Shown here in pieces: positions 1-7,655 of a stretch of DNA of 64,000 nucleotides (the stretch's first letter is position 1; every line of letters begins with the position of its first letter). The notes below the pieces were generated by a model that ran no database searches, was not told the origin of the DNA, and worked only from the letters and a program-made list of their open reading frames with translations. A program made the translations under genes and the position numbers. Origin of the DNA: Arthrobacter sp. StoSoilB22 (GTDB taxonomy: Bacteria > Actinomycetota > Actinomycetes > Actinomycetales > Micrococcaceae). Where the stretch lies: NCBI RefSeq assembly GCF_019977315.1, contig NZ_AP024652.1, positions 4,278,001 to 4,342,000 on the forward strand. The letters run 5' to 3'.

Positions 1-431
1 TCCACTCAGGCAGCGCCTCACCCGTGGCGTCCTTCGCCGCCGGCCCATTGTCCGGCCAGCCGGCGGTGGTGCGTAACAACCACGGCAAGGGGTGGAGCTG
101 GTATGCCGGAGCCGACCTGCCCGAGGACGCCGTGGATGTGGTGGTCGAGGGCGCGCTACGGGATGCAGGAATCGCCTCTGTGGTGGCCGGGAAACTGCCG
201 GCCGACGTCGAACTCGTCCAGCGCGGCGACTACCTTTTCCTGCTCAACCATGGGGACGGGAGCCGCCACATAGAACTCAACCAGCACATGAGAGCCAACG
301 GACCCTCCATAGACATGCTCACAGGCACCAGCCACGAGGCGGAACTGACGCTTCCTCCCTACGGAGTCCTGGTCCTGAAATGCGGCCCGACTACCCAAAA
401 CCCGCACTCGCCACAAAAGAACGGAAACTGA
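1..431 (+). CDS. Beta-galactosidase, GH42 family, C-terminal fragment
   Basis: Only the last ~142 residues are in the window; the reading frame is open to the left edge, so the gene is 5'-truncated by the window, not by mutation. The visible part has the end of the trimerisation-like domain (PAVVRNNHGKGWSWYAG) followed by a small beta domain containing YLFLLNHGDGS and ending PPYGVLVLKC. That is the usual C-terminus of GH42 enzymes, which hydrolyse terminal beta-galactosides in the cytoplasm. It stops 6 bp before the alpha-xylosidase start, so the two are probably co-transcribed for plant oligosaccharide use. The catalytic glutamates lie outside the window. The family call rests on the C-terminal domain alone. 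Confidence 0.75.
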   Translation, partial: HSGSASPVASFAAGPLSGQPAVVRNNHGKGWSWYAGADLPEDAVDVVVEGALRDAGIASVVAGKLPADVELVQRGDYLFLLNHGDGSRHIELNQHMRANGPSIDMLTGTSHEAELTLPPYGVLVLKCGPTTQNPHSPQKNGN

Positions 432-437
432 GTCACC

Positions 438-2615
438 ATGAAATTCACTGACGGATATTGGCTCTACCGCAAGGGCTTTTCTGCCCTGCGCCCGCAAGAC
501 GTCTCTGATGTGGTGGTCAATGAAGATGCCTTGACGGTTTACGCCCCTACCAAGCGCATCGCCACCCGCGGGGACGCGTTGAACCTTCCCCAGATCACCG
601 TCACTTTCGACGCCCCGATGCCCGACGTGATCGGGGTGACCATTGAGCATTTCCAAGGCGGTTTGGACAAGGGGCCCAGGTTCGAGGTCAAGCACGACGG
701 CGCCGCACCAACCTTCCGGGTCGATGAAGACTCCGCGCACATCACCTCGGGAGGCCTCACGGCCACAATCAACACCAGTGGGGACTGGGGCGTCGATTTC
801 TTCGGCGACGGCCGCTTACTGACCAGTTCCACGCCCAGAAGTGTAGGGGTCATTACGGACGATCAGGGGCGGACCTTCGTCCATGAGCAACTCAGTCTGG
901 GTGTTGGGACCAACATTTATGGATTGGGCGAGCGCTTCGGCGCCTTCGTCAAGAACGGTCAATCCGTGGATATCTGGAATGAGGATGGCGGAACGTCCAG
1001 CGATCTTGCCTACAAGAACGTCCCATTCTTCATGACCAATGACGGCTATGGCGTGTTCGTGAACCACCCGGAGTTGGTTTCGTTCGAAATTGGCTCGGAG
1101 GTGGTCTCCAGGACCCAGTTCAGTGTGGAGGGCCAGAGGCTGCAGTACTACATCATCCATGGGCCCTCCCCTAAGGACATCATCCGCCGGTACACCGAAC
1201 TGACGGGCCGGCCGTCCCGAATCCCGGCATGGTCCTACGGTTTGTGGCTGTCCACGTCATTCACCACGGACTATGACGAGAAAACAGTGACCTCGTTCAT
1301 TGACGGAATGGAGCAGCGGAAACTTCCGTTGTCGGTGTTCCATTTTGACTGCCATTGGATGCGTTCCTTCCATTGGAGCGACTTCATCTGGGATCCGGCC
1401 ACGTTCCCTGACCCTGAGGGAATGCTTCAACGCCTGCATGATCGTGGACTCAAGGTCTGTGTGTGGATCAACCCCTACATCGCCCAACGTTCACATCTCT
1501 TCCGTGAGGGTGCCGATCTGGGCTACCTGGTGAAGCGTCCGGATGGTTCGGTGTGGCAGTGGGACATGTGGCAGGCGGGCATGGGTCTTGTGGACTTCAC
1601 CAACGCCGATGCGGTGCGCTGGTATCAGGACAAGCTGCGGGTGCTGCTGGACCAGGGGGTTGACTCCTTCAAAACGGACTTCGGCGAGCGCATTCCCACC
1701 GATGTTGCCTGGCACGACGGCTCTGATCCGCAGAAGATGCACAACTACTACTCCCAGCTGTACAACCGCGCGGTCTTTGATCTGCTGAAGAAAGAACTGG
1801 GCGAAGGTGAAGCCGTAGTGTTCGCCCGTTCCGCAACTGCCGGCGGCCAGACCATGCCGGTGCACTGGGGCGGAGATTGCGAATCTACGTTTGCGGCCAT
1901 GGCAGAGTCGTTGCGCGGCGGCCTTTCCCTTGCGGCCTCCGGATTTTCGTTCTGGAGCCACGACATTGGAGGCTTCGAGGGGACGCCTGAACCGGAAATC
2001 TTCAAACGCTGGATCGCTTTCGGACTCCTTTCCTCCCATTCGCGACTCCATGGCTCCAATTCCTACCGCGTTCCCTGGCTGGTGGACGAGGAGTCCGTGG
2101 AGGTTCTCCGACACTTCACCGAGCAGAAAATGCGTCTGATGCCCTATTTGCAGATGGCGGCAGAAGAAGCATATTCGCAAGGCATTCCGCTGATGCGCCC
2201 CATGTTCCTGGAGTTCCCGGAGGACCCCGGCTGCGCACCTTTGGACCGGCAGTACATGCTGGGGCCGGATCTCCTGGTTGCTCCGGTCATGAATCCGGGC
2301 GGCGAGGTTTCCTTCTATCTTCCCGAGGGCACATGGACGCATCTTCAGACGGGAGAAACCCTGAACGGTCCGCGCTGGCATCACAAGGCGTACACCGTGA
2401 TGGACGCGGCGGTGTGGGTACGGGAGGCCGCTGTCATTCCGATCGGCACGGTATCCAACCGACCCGACTACGACTGGGGCGAGGACATGGAATTCCACGC
2501 CTTCGCGGCCCCCGACGGGTTTGAGCGCAGAGTGCGGGTACCTTCGCCGGATGGAAGCAGCAGGGTTTTCACGGTGCGTGTTCAGGACGGAAAAGTCACG
2601 GCAACGCTCCTCTGA
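438..2615 (+). CDS. yicI: Alpha-xylosidase, GH31 family (YicI-like)
   Basis: A 725-residue cytoplasmic GH31 enzyme, close in length and layout to E. coli YicI, which releases alpha-xylose from isoprimeverose-type oligosaccharides. The N-terminal beta-sandwich (about 1-240) begins MKFTDGYWLYRKG as in YicI-type enzymes. The (beta/alpha)8 barrel carries the nucleophile Asp414 in FKTDFGERIPTD and the acid/base Asp480 in HWGGDCEST. Distal beta domains fill the C-terminus. The FKTDFGE signature favours alpha-xylosidase over alpha-glucosidase. It follows the GH42 gene by 6 bp, suggesting translational coupling and joint action on xyloglucan or galactoside fragments. A perfect hairpin lies just downstream. 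Family assignment is strong; substrate is by homology. Confidence 0.92.
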   Translation: MKFTDGYWLYRKGFSALRPQDVSDVVVNEDALTVYAPTKRIATRGDALNLPQITVTFDAPMPDVIGVTIEHFQGGLDKGPRFEVKHDGAAPTFRVDEDSAHITSGGLTATINTSGDWGVDFFGDGRLLTSSTPRSVGVITDDQGRTFVHEQLSLGVGTNIYGLGERFGAFVKNGQSVDIWNEDGGTSSDLAYKNVPFFMTNDGYGVFVNHPELVSFEIGSEVVSRTQFSVEGQRLQYYIIHGPSPKDIIRRYTELTGRPSRIPAWSYGLWLSTSFTTDYDEKTVTSFIDGMEQRKLPLSVFHFDCHWMRSFHWSDFIWDPATFPDPEGMLQRLHDRGLKVCVWINPYIAQRSHLFREGADLGYLVKRPDGSVWQWDMWQAGMGLVDFTNADAVRWYQDKLRVLLDQGVDSFKTDFGERIPTDVAWHDGSDPQKMHNYYSQLYNRAVFDLLKKELGEGEAVVFARSATAGGQTMPVHWGGDCESTFAAMAESLRGGLSLAASGFSFWSHDIGGFEGTPEPEIFKRWIAFGLLSSHSRLHGSNSYRVPWLVDEESVEVLRHFTEQKMRLMPYLQMAAEEAYSQGIPLMRPMFLEFPEDPGCAPLDRQYMLGPDLLVAPVMNPGGEVSFYLPEGTWTHLQTGETLNGPRWHHKAYTVMDAAVWVREAAVIPIGTVSNRPDYDWGEDMEFHAFAAPDGFERRVRVPSPDGSSRVFTVRVQDGKVTATLL

Positions 2616-2662
2616 CGGTCAGCTTGCACCGCTTTGATTCGCTGCGGCACCGCAGCGGCACC

Positions 2663-2708
2663 GCAGCAAACGTACGACGGCGACCTCCCGCCGTCGTACG
2701 TTTGCTGC
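2663..2708. terminator. Perfect 20-bp hairpin, copy 1 of the GACGGCG/CGCCGTC repeat family
   Basis: Arms 2663-2682 and 2689-2708 are perfectly complementary (20 bp), with a six-base loop acctcc. It lies between the convergent alpha-xylosidase and the 2728-3225 gene, so it can serve both as a bidirectional terminator. There is no clear T-tract after it. Its core recurs at 12135, 13354 and 25808, with a divergent relative at 56919. Confidence 0.75.
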
Positions 2709-2727
2709 TGATAACCGGTGACCGGCT

Positions 2728-3225
2728 TTAGCGCGCATCCTTCTTGGCTTGGCGCTGGGCTCCTTGGGACCGGCTGGAGGCGTCGCGTTTCACGCCGCCG
2801 GTCGTCTTCTGGTGGGACCGGCTCCGTCCGGGACCGGTTCCTGACCTGGCACCGGCACCCACGGAATCCGGCCCCGTTGACTTCCCGGCACTGGCGCGTT
2901 CCAGGCGCTCATGCTTGAGGGCTTCGGCGGCTTCGTGAGCTACACGGGCGAGTTCGTTGCTCACGATCGAAAGGGCTTCCTCGAACACGAAGGCCCGTGC
3001 CCTGGCTTTGTCCGATTTGTTGGAAGCAGCTCCGCGCCCGCCGGCCTCCAAGACCTCGTCAGCGGCTTTACGCCGGTAATTGGTGGTGTATTTGTTGCGG
3101 GCCCGCCGCACCCGTTTGTGCAACTTCAGCAGGCCGTCCTCGTCAAGGAGTTCGAGCCTGGCCGGCTCCAACTCCCGAATCAAATCCAGTTGATCTTCCT
3201 TCAACACCCACAGATATTGGTCCAT
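2728..3225 (-). CDS. Conserved basic actinobacterial protein, function unknown
   Basis: A 165-residue soluble protein. Residues 1-105 are charged and probably helical (YLWVLKEDQLDLIRELEPAR, LLKLHKRVRRARNKY). The last ~55 residues are a low-complexity tail rich in Ser, Gly, Lys and Arg ending QRQAKKDAR, which suggests nucleic acid binding but proves nothing. There is no signal peptide, transmembrane segment or catalytic motif. The ATG at 3225 has a poor Shine-Dalgarno sequence. It is transcribed alone, convergent with the alpha-xylosidase and downstream of the 3304-5758 operon on the same strand. I recognise the N-terminal part only as a recurrent actinobacterial hypothetical. Confidence 0.75.
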   Translation of the reverse strand: MDQYLWVLKEDQLDLIRELEPARLELLDEDGLLKLHKRVRRARNKYTTNYRRKAADEVLEAGGRGAASNKSDKARARAFVFEEALSIVSNELARVAHEAAEALKHERLERASAGKSTGPDSVGAGARSGTGPGRSRSHQKTTGGVKRDASSRSQGAQRQAKKDAR

Positions 3226-3303
3226 TGGCCGATACTTGCATACCTCAATGACGGGGGAAAGAGGTTATCGAGTTATCACTCGAAGCAGGCGAGGACTCTG
3301 TGA

Positions 3304-4209
3304 TTATTCGAAGAGATCCGGGGCTGCCGTCAGCGCAACGTAGGCCCACACATCAAGGCCGAGGGGCTCCAGTGCTTTGACAACCGCCCGCCGGACGGCA
3401 TCTTCCTCGCCCACGTTCCAGTCAGTTCCCGCCACCACGAAATCTACTTCCACGTAGAGCTTTCGCCCCACTTTTCCGGATCGAATAAGCGGTTTTTGCA
3501 GCCCGAATTCTTGCCGCACGGCCTGAACTGCATCAGTGATGGCTGCGTCCAGTTCCTTGGACGGTGCACCTTCGAGGAGTTCGTTCAAACCGGTCCGGAT
3601 CAGTCCCACGGGAATGTAGGCCAGGATCAGGCAGGCAACAAGCACCAGGACCGGATCAACGTAGAGGGCAACATCGTCCAGGCCAAGGCCCTGCAGGACC
3701 AACGCCACCACAGCACCCAGTACCATCATGACGCTCAGGATTGCCCCGGCGCGCCACTGCGCAATTTCTGCAACCACCAGATCCGAATCAGGTGCCGCCC
3801 GCCCCATCCACCAGACAAGCGCGAACCCAATCGCCGCGGTGATGACCCCATAAACAGCAATAATGGCGGCGCTGACCGGAGAACCGCCGTCGCGAATGAT
3901 TACCACAGCGTCACCTGCCGCGACCAGCAGCGTTCCGGCCACCGCCAGGCCCTGGATGAGCACCACCAACGGGGTGAAGGCATCCCGTCCGAAAGGGAAG
4001 CGACGTGTGGGTCCGCCTGCGGACGCAGACGACGCTTTCAAGGAGATCGCTGTAAGTATCAACCCGATCCCCATGTAGGCACCGTCGAACACAATGATCC
4101 TTGTCCCGCTGAGGACCCCCAGCATGATGGCCCCGGCCGCCGAGCCAACGGACACCCACAACGAAATCCCCAGGGCCCTCCGCTCTGCCCCCACCTCTCC
4201 GGCCGACAT
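3304..4209 (-). CDS. Cation-diffusion-facilitator-like membrane transporter
   Basis: A 301-residue protein with about six membrane segments and a ~90-residue cytosolic C-terminal domain (SGKVGRKLYVEVDFVVAG), the CDF layout for exporting divalent metals by H+ exchange. The usual metal site is altered. TM2 reads FDGAYMGIG (Asp42 kept, no HxxxD), and the TM5 region reads AQWRAG where HxxxD is expected. It therefore belongs to a divergent CDF branch whose substrate cannot be inferred. It is the last gene of a three-gene minus-strand operon; its ATG shares one base with the stop of the DUF998 gene (TGATG), indicating translational coupling. Confidence 0.75.
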   Translation of the reverse strand: MSAGEVGAERRALGISLWVSVGSAAGAIMLGVLSGTRIIVFDGAYMGIGLILTAISLKASSASAGGPTRRFPFGRDAFTPLVVLIQGLAVAGTLLVAAGDAVVIIRDGGSPVSAAIIAVYGVITAAIGFALVWWMGRAAPDSDLVVAEIAQWRAGAILSVMMVLGAVVALVLQGLGLDDVALYVDPVLVLVACLILAYIPVGLIRTGLNELLEGAPSKELDAAITDAVQAVRQEFGLQKPLIRSGKVGRKLYVEVDFVVAGTDWNVGEEDAVRRAVVKALEPLGLDVWAYVALTAAPDLFE

Positions 4210-5306
4210 CAGTTGCTACCCGTGGCGAGGGCGTCCAGCAGACGGATGAACACGGCGATCCAGCCGTAGATGATCACAAAAGCGACCAGCTCAAAAGCGG
4301 TCAGGTTGAAATAGCCCACCGGGAAGAACAGCACGAGCGAGACGATCAGGGCGGCCAGAAAGCCCCCGCACACCAAGAAGAAGCGGCCCGGCAGCCCCCT
4401 CAGAATGAACGGGGAGGCCAGTAGCAGCAGAATGAAGACCACGGCCATACCTGAAGCAAACAGCGTATGGATCAGGAAACTGACGGATAGCGGCACAACC
4501 CCTACGCCGGCCAGCAGCAGTCCCATGGCAACGAACGCGCCGGAGCAGAGGCCCGCACTCCACCGGTGCACCAGCACACCGCGCGCGATCAGCGACTTCA
4601 GATCCCGGTCCAGGTACACGGCGAACGTGGTGATGAAGAAGCCCGCAACGATCAACGACAGGTTGAACAGGCCACTGGACGCCCCGCCCAGTGTGCCGAG
4701 CTGGCTGAAATGGTACTCCCACCATTTGGGATCCTGCGACGTCGCCATGCTCGCCACAATGCTCATGACCATGAACAGGACCAGCAGCCCTGACAGTTTC
4801 CGGGTGCTGATGTCCGCCACGGAAAGGTAAATCCAGTAGACGGCAAGACCGGAGGCCACCGCCATCCCCACTGTCGCCGCATAGATGTCCACGGTGAGGC
4901 CTTGGAAGCTGCGTTGCAACAACAGGAAGGAGGCAACGGTGGCGATCGCTGCGATCAGCGCGTGGACCAAGGCAACAGTGGACGCATCCACGATGAACTT
5001 CCAGGGAGGCAGGCCCAGCCGCCAGTGCTGGTCCGGAAGGTACCGCGAGCGCCAGTAGCCAATGTACGCCGCAGCCATCCCGAGCACCAGAATGGCACCC
5101 GCGGAGATGAGGCCCAGGGAAACGCCACCCCACAAGGGCGGCGTCCGGCCAAAGAAGATCACCAATGCTGCCAGGCCTGCCACCACCGCCGCGGAGGATG
5201 CGGCCAGGAGCGCCTCGGATTCGGTTGCCATCCGGTTCTGCGGGGTTGGGTGGACGTGTGACGGCGTTTCAGAGGTGCTTCTTCTCGCTGCTGCCGGTTG
5301 GGTCAT
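4209..5306 (-). CDS. DUF998 family integral membrane protein
   Basis: A 365-residue protein with a ~30-residue hydrophilic N-terminus and about nine or ten hydrophobic segments. The stretch HFSQLGTLGGASSGLFN, followed by a membrane helix, resembles the conserved core of DUF998 proteins. The biochemical function of that family is unknown. A strong Shine-Dalgarno (GGGAGGAG) precedes the ATG at 5306. The start overlaps the stop of the upstream STAS-like gene by 4 bp (ATGA), and its own stop touches the start of the CDF-like gene, so the three are made together. A role in an envelope or metal-handling complex is inference only. Confidence 0.7.
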   Translation of the reverse strand: MTQPAAARRSTSETPSHVHPTPQNRMATESEALLAASSAAVVAGLAALVIFFGRTPPLWGGVSLGLISAGAILVLGMAAAYIGYWRSRYLPDQHWRLGLPPWKFIVDASTVALVHALIAAIATVASFLLLQRSFQGLTVDIYAATVGMAVASGLAVYWIYLSVADISTRKLSGLLVLFMVMSIVASMATSQDPKWWEYHFSQLGTLGGASSGLFNLSLIVAGFFITTFAVYLDRDLKSLIARGVLVHRWSAGLCSGAFVAMGLLLAGVGVVPLSVSFLIHTLFASGMAVVFILLLLASPFILRGLPGRFFLVCGGFLAALIVSLVLFFPVGYFNLTAFELVAFVIIYGWIAVFIRLLDALATGSN

Positions 5307-5758
5307 GGTGCGGCTCCTCCCAAAGAACCTGAACCGCCCTTCCGCTGATCCATGGCATGCTGAGCCGTGGCATTTCGATCAGCGGTTTGCTGCTCCGGTT
5401 CCACGAGCCACGCCATGGCTTCGGCCTCGGAGGAAAAGAACCGGGTGGGGCAGGGTGCCGGTTGGGCGGCCAGCTGATAATCCACCAGCATTCGGTCAAC
5501 CGCGTTTTCGCCCAGCAACGCGATCCTGGATGCCGCGCAGGGCTCTACGAAAACGTCCCGCGCGGCCCGGCTCAAATGGCTCGTTTTAGCCATTCTGACC
5601 AGCAGGGGGTAGCGATTACCGGCAGCGAACTCGTTGACCGCGTCCACGGCTGCCCGGGCATTCTCGGCTTCGATCCGGGCTCCCGGAGCCCACGCCAATG
5701 ACAGGACATTGTCCGGCTCAAGCTGGAGCGTGTAATCGACGTGGTTCGCCTCAGCCAT
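5303..5758 (-). CDS. Small cytosolic protein, possibly STAS/SpoIIAA-like
   Basis: About 151 residues starting MAEANHVDYTLQLEP. I chose the ATG at 5758 because GGAG sits at normal spacing before it; a longer open frame upstream has no support. Alternating strands and helices (VLSLAWAPGARIEAENARAAVDAV, PLLVRMAKTSHLSRAARDVF, then PTRFFSSEAEAMAWL) recall the SpoIIAA/STAS-like proteins common in Arthrobacter, which end in a similar SEAEAMAWL helix. No catalytic residues are evident. It is the first gene of the operon running to 3304 and overlaps the DUF998 gene by 4 bp, so a regulatory role towards those membrane proteins is plausible but unproven. Confidence 0.65.
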   Translation of the reverse strand: MAEANHVDYTLQLEPDNVLSLAWAPGARIEAENARAAVDAVNEFAAGNRYPLLVRMAKTSHLSRAARDVFVEPCAASRIALLGENAVDRMLVDYQLAAQPAPCPTRFFSSEAEAMAWLVEPEQQTADRNATAQHAMDQRKGGSGSLGGAAP

Positions 5759-5897
5759 AGAACCGTCTCCATCTCTGCAGGTACGCAGGACTGCCCGCGG
5801 GCCACGGACTGACTCCACCCTGCACCACGCGGCAATCATCCCGTCTCATCCGAATAGAGTGATCTTTGCCGTGAATGTGGGGATGTTCCGCATCCCG

Positions 5898-6839
5898 TCA
5901 GGCGGTGAAGCGGCGTCTGTAGTCCGTGGGCGAGGTGGAGAAGGTGCCGGCAAAGTTTTGCCGGAGGGTCACTGCGCTGCCGAAGCCGCAGTCGGCCGCA
6001 ACCTGATCGATGGACAAGTTGGTGGTTTCCAGGAGTCGGCGGGCAGCATCAAGCCGGCGACTACGTATCCAGGCAGACGGCGACGTCCCGGTTGAGGCAC
6101 GGAAGGCGCGCACAAAGGTTCGCCGGCTCATGTGGGCTTGGGCCGCGAGCCGGTCAATACTGAGGGGTTCAGCCAGTCGCCCCATGGCCCATTCAAGCAG
6201 CCTTGCCATGGGGTCGCCTTCGGCTCGCGGCGGAAGGGGGTGCTCGATGTACTGGGCCTGCCCGCCTTCGCGGTGCGGAGCGATGACCAGGCTTCGCGCC
6301 ACCTGGTTTGCTGCCGCAGACCCCAAGCGGCCCCTCACCACATGCAGGCAGGCATCGAGCCCGGAGGCCGTACCGGCAGAGGTGAGGACGTCGCCGTGAT
6401 CAATGTAGAGCACTGTTTGGTCGAGGGACACCTCGGGGTGCCGGACAGCGAGGGAATCAAACGCTTGCCAGTGCGTGACGGCAGAACGGCCATTCAGAAG
6501 GCCGGCATCTGCAACGGGGATGGCTCCCAGGCACAACCCCACAATGGTTGCACCCCTGGCGTGGGCTTGTCGGAGGATCTTACTGAAAGCCTCGCCGGGC
6601 TCGCGCTCGTCGTCGAACCACGAGGGCACCACCACGACGTCGGCCCGTTCCGCCGTCGAGGGTCCCTGAACCTCCCCCAGCGTGTACCCCTCAGCGGTTT
6701 GGACGGGGCCCGCCCGGTGGGAGAACAGGGCGGTGGTCCACTCGGCCAAACCCTGGCGTGACACTTCGCCGAACACCATTTGCGGCACGGCCAGGTGAAA
6801 CATCGTGATGCCGTCGAAGGCATATACCGCGATCCTCAC
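5898..6839 (-). CDS. GlxA family transcriptional regulator (DJ-1/PfpI plus AraC HTH)
   Basis: About 313 residues. I take the GTG at 6839 (VRIAVYAFDGITMFHLAVP), which has GGGAG six bases upstream; the longer open frame reaches into the divergent promoter. Residues 1-190 form a DJ-1/PfpI-like amidotransferase fold with IVGLCLGAIPVADAGLLNGR around the nucleophile elbow. The last ~100 residues are an AraC-type double helix-turn-helix (LAAQAHMSRRTFVRAFR; IDQVAADCGFGSAVTLRQNF; SPTDYRRRF). Such proteins are activators whose DJ-1 domain may sense a small molecule. It is divergent from the isochorismatase-like gene, its most likely target. Confidence 0.88.
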   Translation of the reverse strand: MRIAVYAFDGITMFHLAVPQMVFGEVSRQGLAEWTTALFSHRAGPVQTAEGYTLGEVQGPSTAERADVVVVPSWFDDEREPGEAFSKILRQAHARGATIVGLCLGAIPVADAGLLNGRSAVTHWQAFDSLAVRHPEVSLDQTVLYIDHGDVLTSAGTASGLDACLHVVRGRLGSAAANQVARSLVIAPHREGGQAQYIEHPLPPRAEGDPMARLLEWAMGRLAEPLSIDRLAAQAHMSRRTFVRAFRASTGTSPSAWIRSRRLDAARRLLETTNLSIDQVAADCGFGSAVTLRQNFAGTFSTSPTDYRRRFTA

Positions 6840-6967
6840 ACCGTGCTCCCTAATCCTTTGGCCCGAATCAATCGTATATAGGCATACGTGCCACTGGTGC
6901 CTAAAGGGACTCGGCCCAAAGATGAGAAGGGACATCCAAACACAAGCAACCACCTACGGAGAACACC
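6840..6967. promoter_or_regulatory. Divergent promoter region, GlxA regulator / hydrolase
   Basis: This 128-bp gap between divergent starts must hold both promoters. It contains a short inverted repeat cgtat-ataggc-atacg (6873-6888) in the A/T-rich centre, a candidate regulator site. The arms are only 5 bp, so the operator call is tentative. Confidence 0.35.
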
Positions 6968-7606
6968 ATGAGCACAATCCGCCGCGCCCTGATCCTTGTA
7001 GACGTCCAGCAGCAGTACTTCAGCGGGCCACTGGAAATTCGGTACCCGCACCACCAGGAGTCGCTGCCCATGATGACCCAGGCGATCGATGCTGCAACCG
7101 CCGCAGGCATTCCCATCGCAGCGATCCAGCACAGCGAAGGTGAAGGCGCGCCCGTTTTCGCCCCGGGATCTGCTGAATACGAGCTACACCCTGAGGTGGA
7201 AGCCCGCAGGACCGGTTTCTGGAAGAACGTCGTCAAGCGTTACGGTTCGGTGTACGCCGGCACCGATGTTGCTGCCTGGCTCCGCGAGCACGACGTCGAC
7301 ACCGTCACCTTGGTGGGTTACATGACCAACAACTGCATCCTGGCCTCGGCCGTCGAGGCAGAATTCCTTGGTTTTGCCACCGAAGTCCTCTCAGATGCAA
7401 CCGGTGCCATCAACCTCAGCAATGAGGCAGGAACCGCTGACGCGAAGACCGTGCACACCACCTTGATGGCGTTACTCAACTCCAACTGGGCTGCGGTTGC
7501 CTCAACCCAAGCATGGGTCAAGGCGGTCCAAGGCGGGCAGGCCCTGGAGAAGAGTGACCTGGGCACTTCTGCCATGGCAGGAGCCGCAGTACGCGCAGCC
7601 TCCTGA
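6968..7606 (+). CDS. Isochorismatase-like cysteine hydrolase
   Basis: 212 residues with the isochorismatase-fold triad visible: Asp12 in LILVDVQQQY, Lys90 in WKNVVKRYGSVYAGT and Cys123 in GYMTNNCILAS. The nucleophilic Cys marks an amidase or hydrolase branch (nicotinamidase, ureidoacrylate or related amide hydrolysis) rather than true isochorismatase. An insertion with HSEGEGAPVFAPGSAEYELHP probably shapes the pocket. GGAGA precedes the ATG. It is divergent from a GlxA-type regulator, a common pairing that suggests substrate-induced expression. The natural substrate cannot be read from sequence. A hairpin terminator follows. Confidence 0.85.
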   Translation: MSTIRRALILVDVQQQYFSGPLEIRYPHHQESLPMMTQAIDAATAAGIPIAAIQHSEGEGAPVFAPGSAEYELHPEVEARRTGFWKNVVKRYGSVYAGTDVAAWLREHDVDTVTLVGYMTNNCILASAVEAEFLGFATEVLSDATGAINLSNEAGTADAKTVHTTLMALLNSNWAAVASTQAWVKAVQGGQALEKSDLGTSAMAGAAVRAAS

Positions 7607-7622
7607 TCAGCCCCGTCAAAGC

Positions 7623-7647
7623 GGGCGCCCTCGCTTGAGGGGCGCCC
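7623..7647. terminator. GC-rich hairpin between convergent genes
   Basis: Arms gggcgccc (7623-7630) and ggggcgccc (7639-7647) pair around a short loop between the stop codons of the convergent hydrolase and MFS genes. It probably terminates both. Confidence 0.6.
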
Positions 7648-7655
7648 GGGCACCC

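Noticed and set aside
3496..4269. 257-residue plus-strand frame opposite the CDF-like gene
   Set aside because: Composition is Arg/Gln/Pro-rich antisense of membrane codons; no ribosome site and the opposite strand encodes a recognisable transporter.
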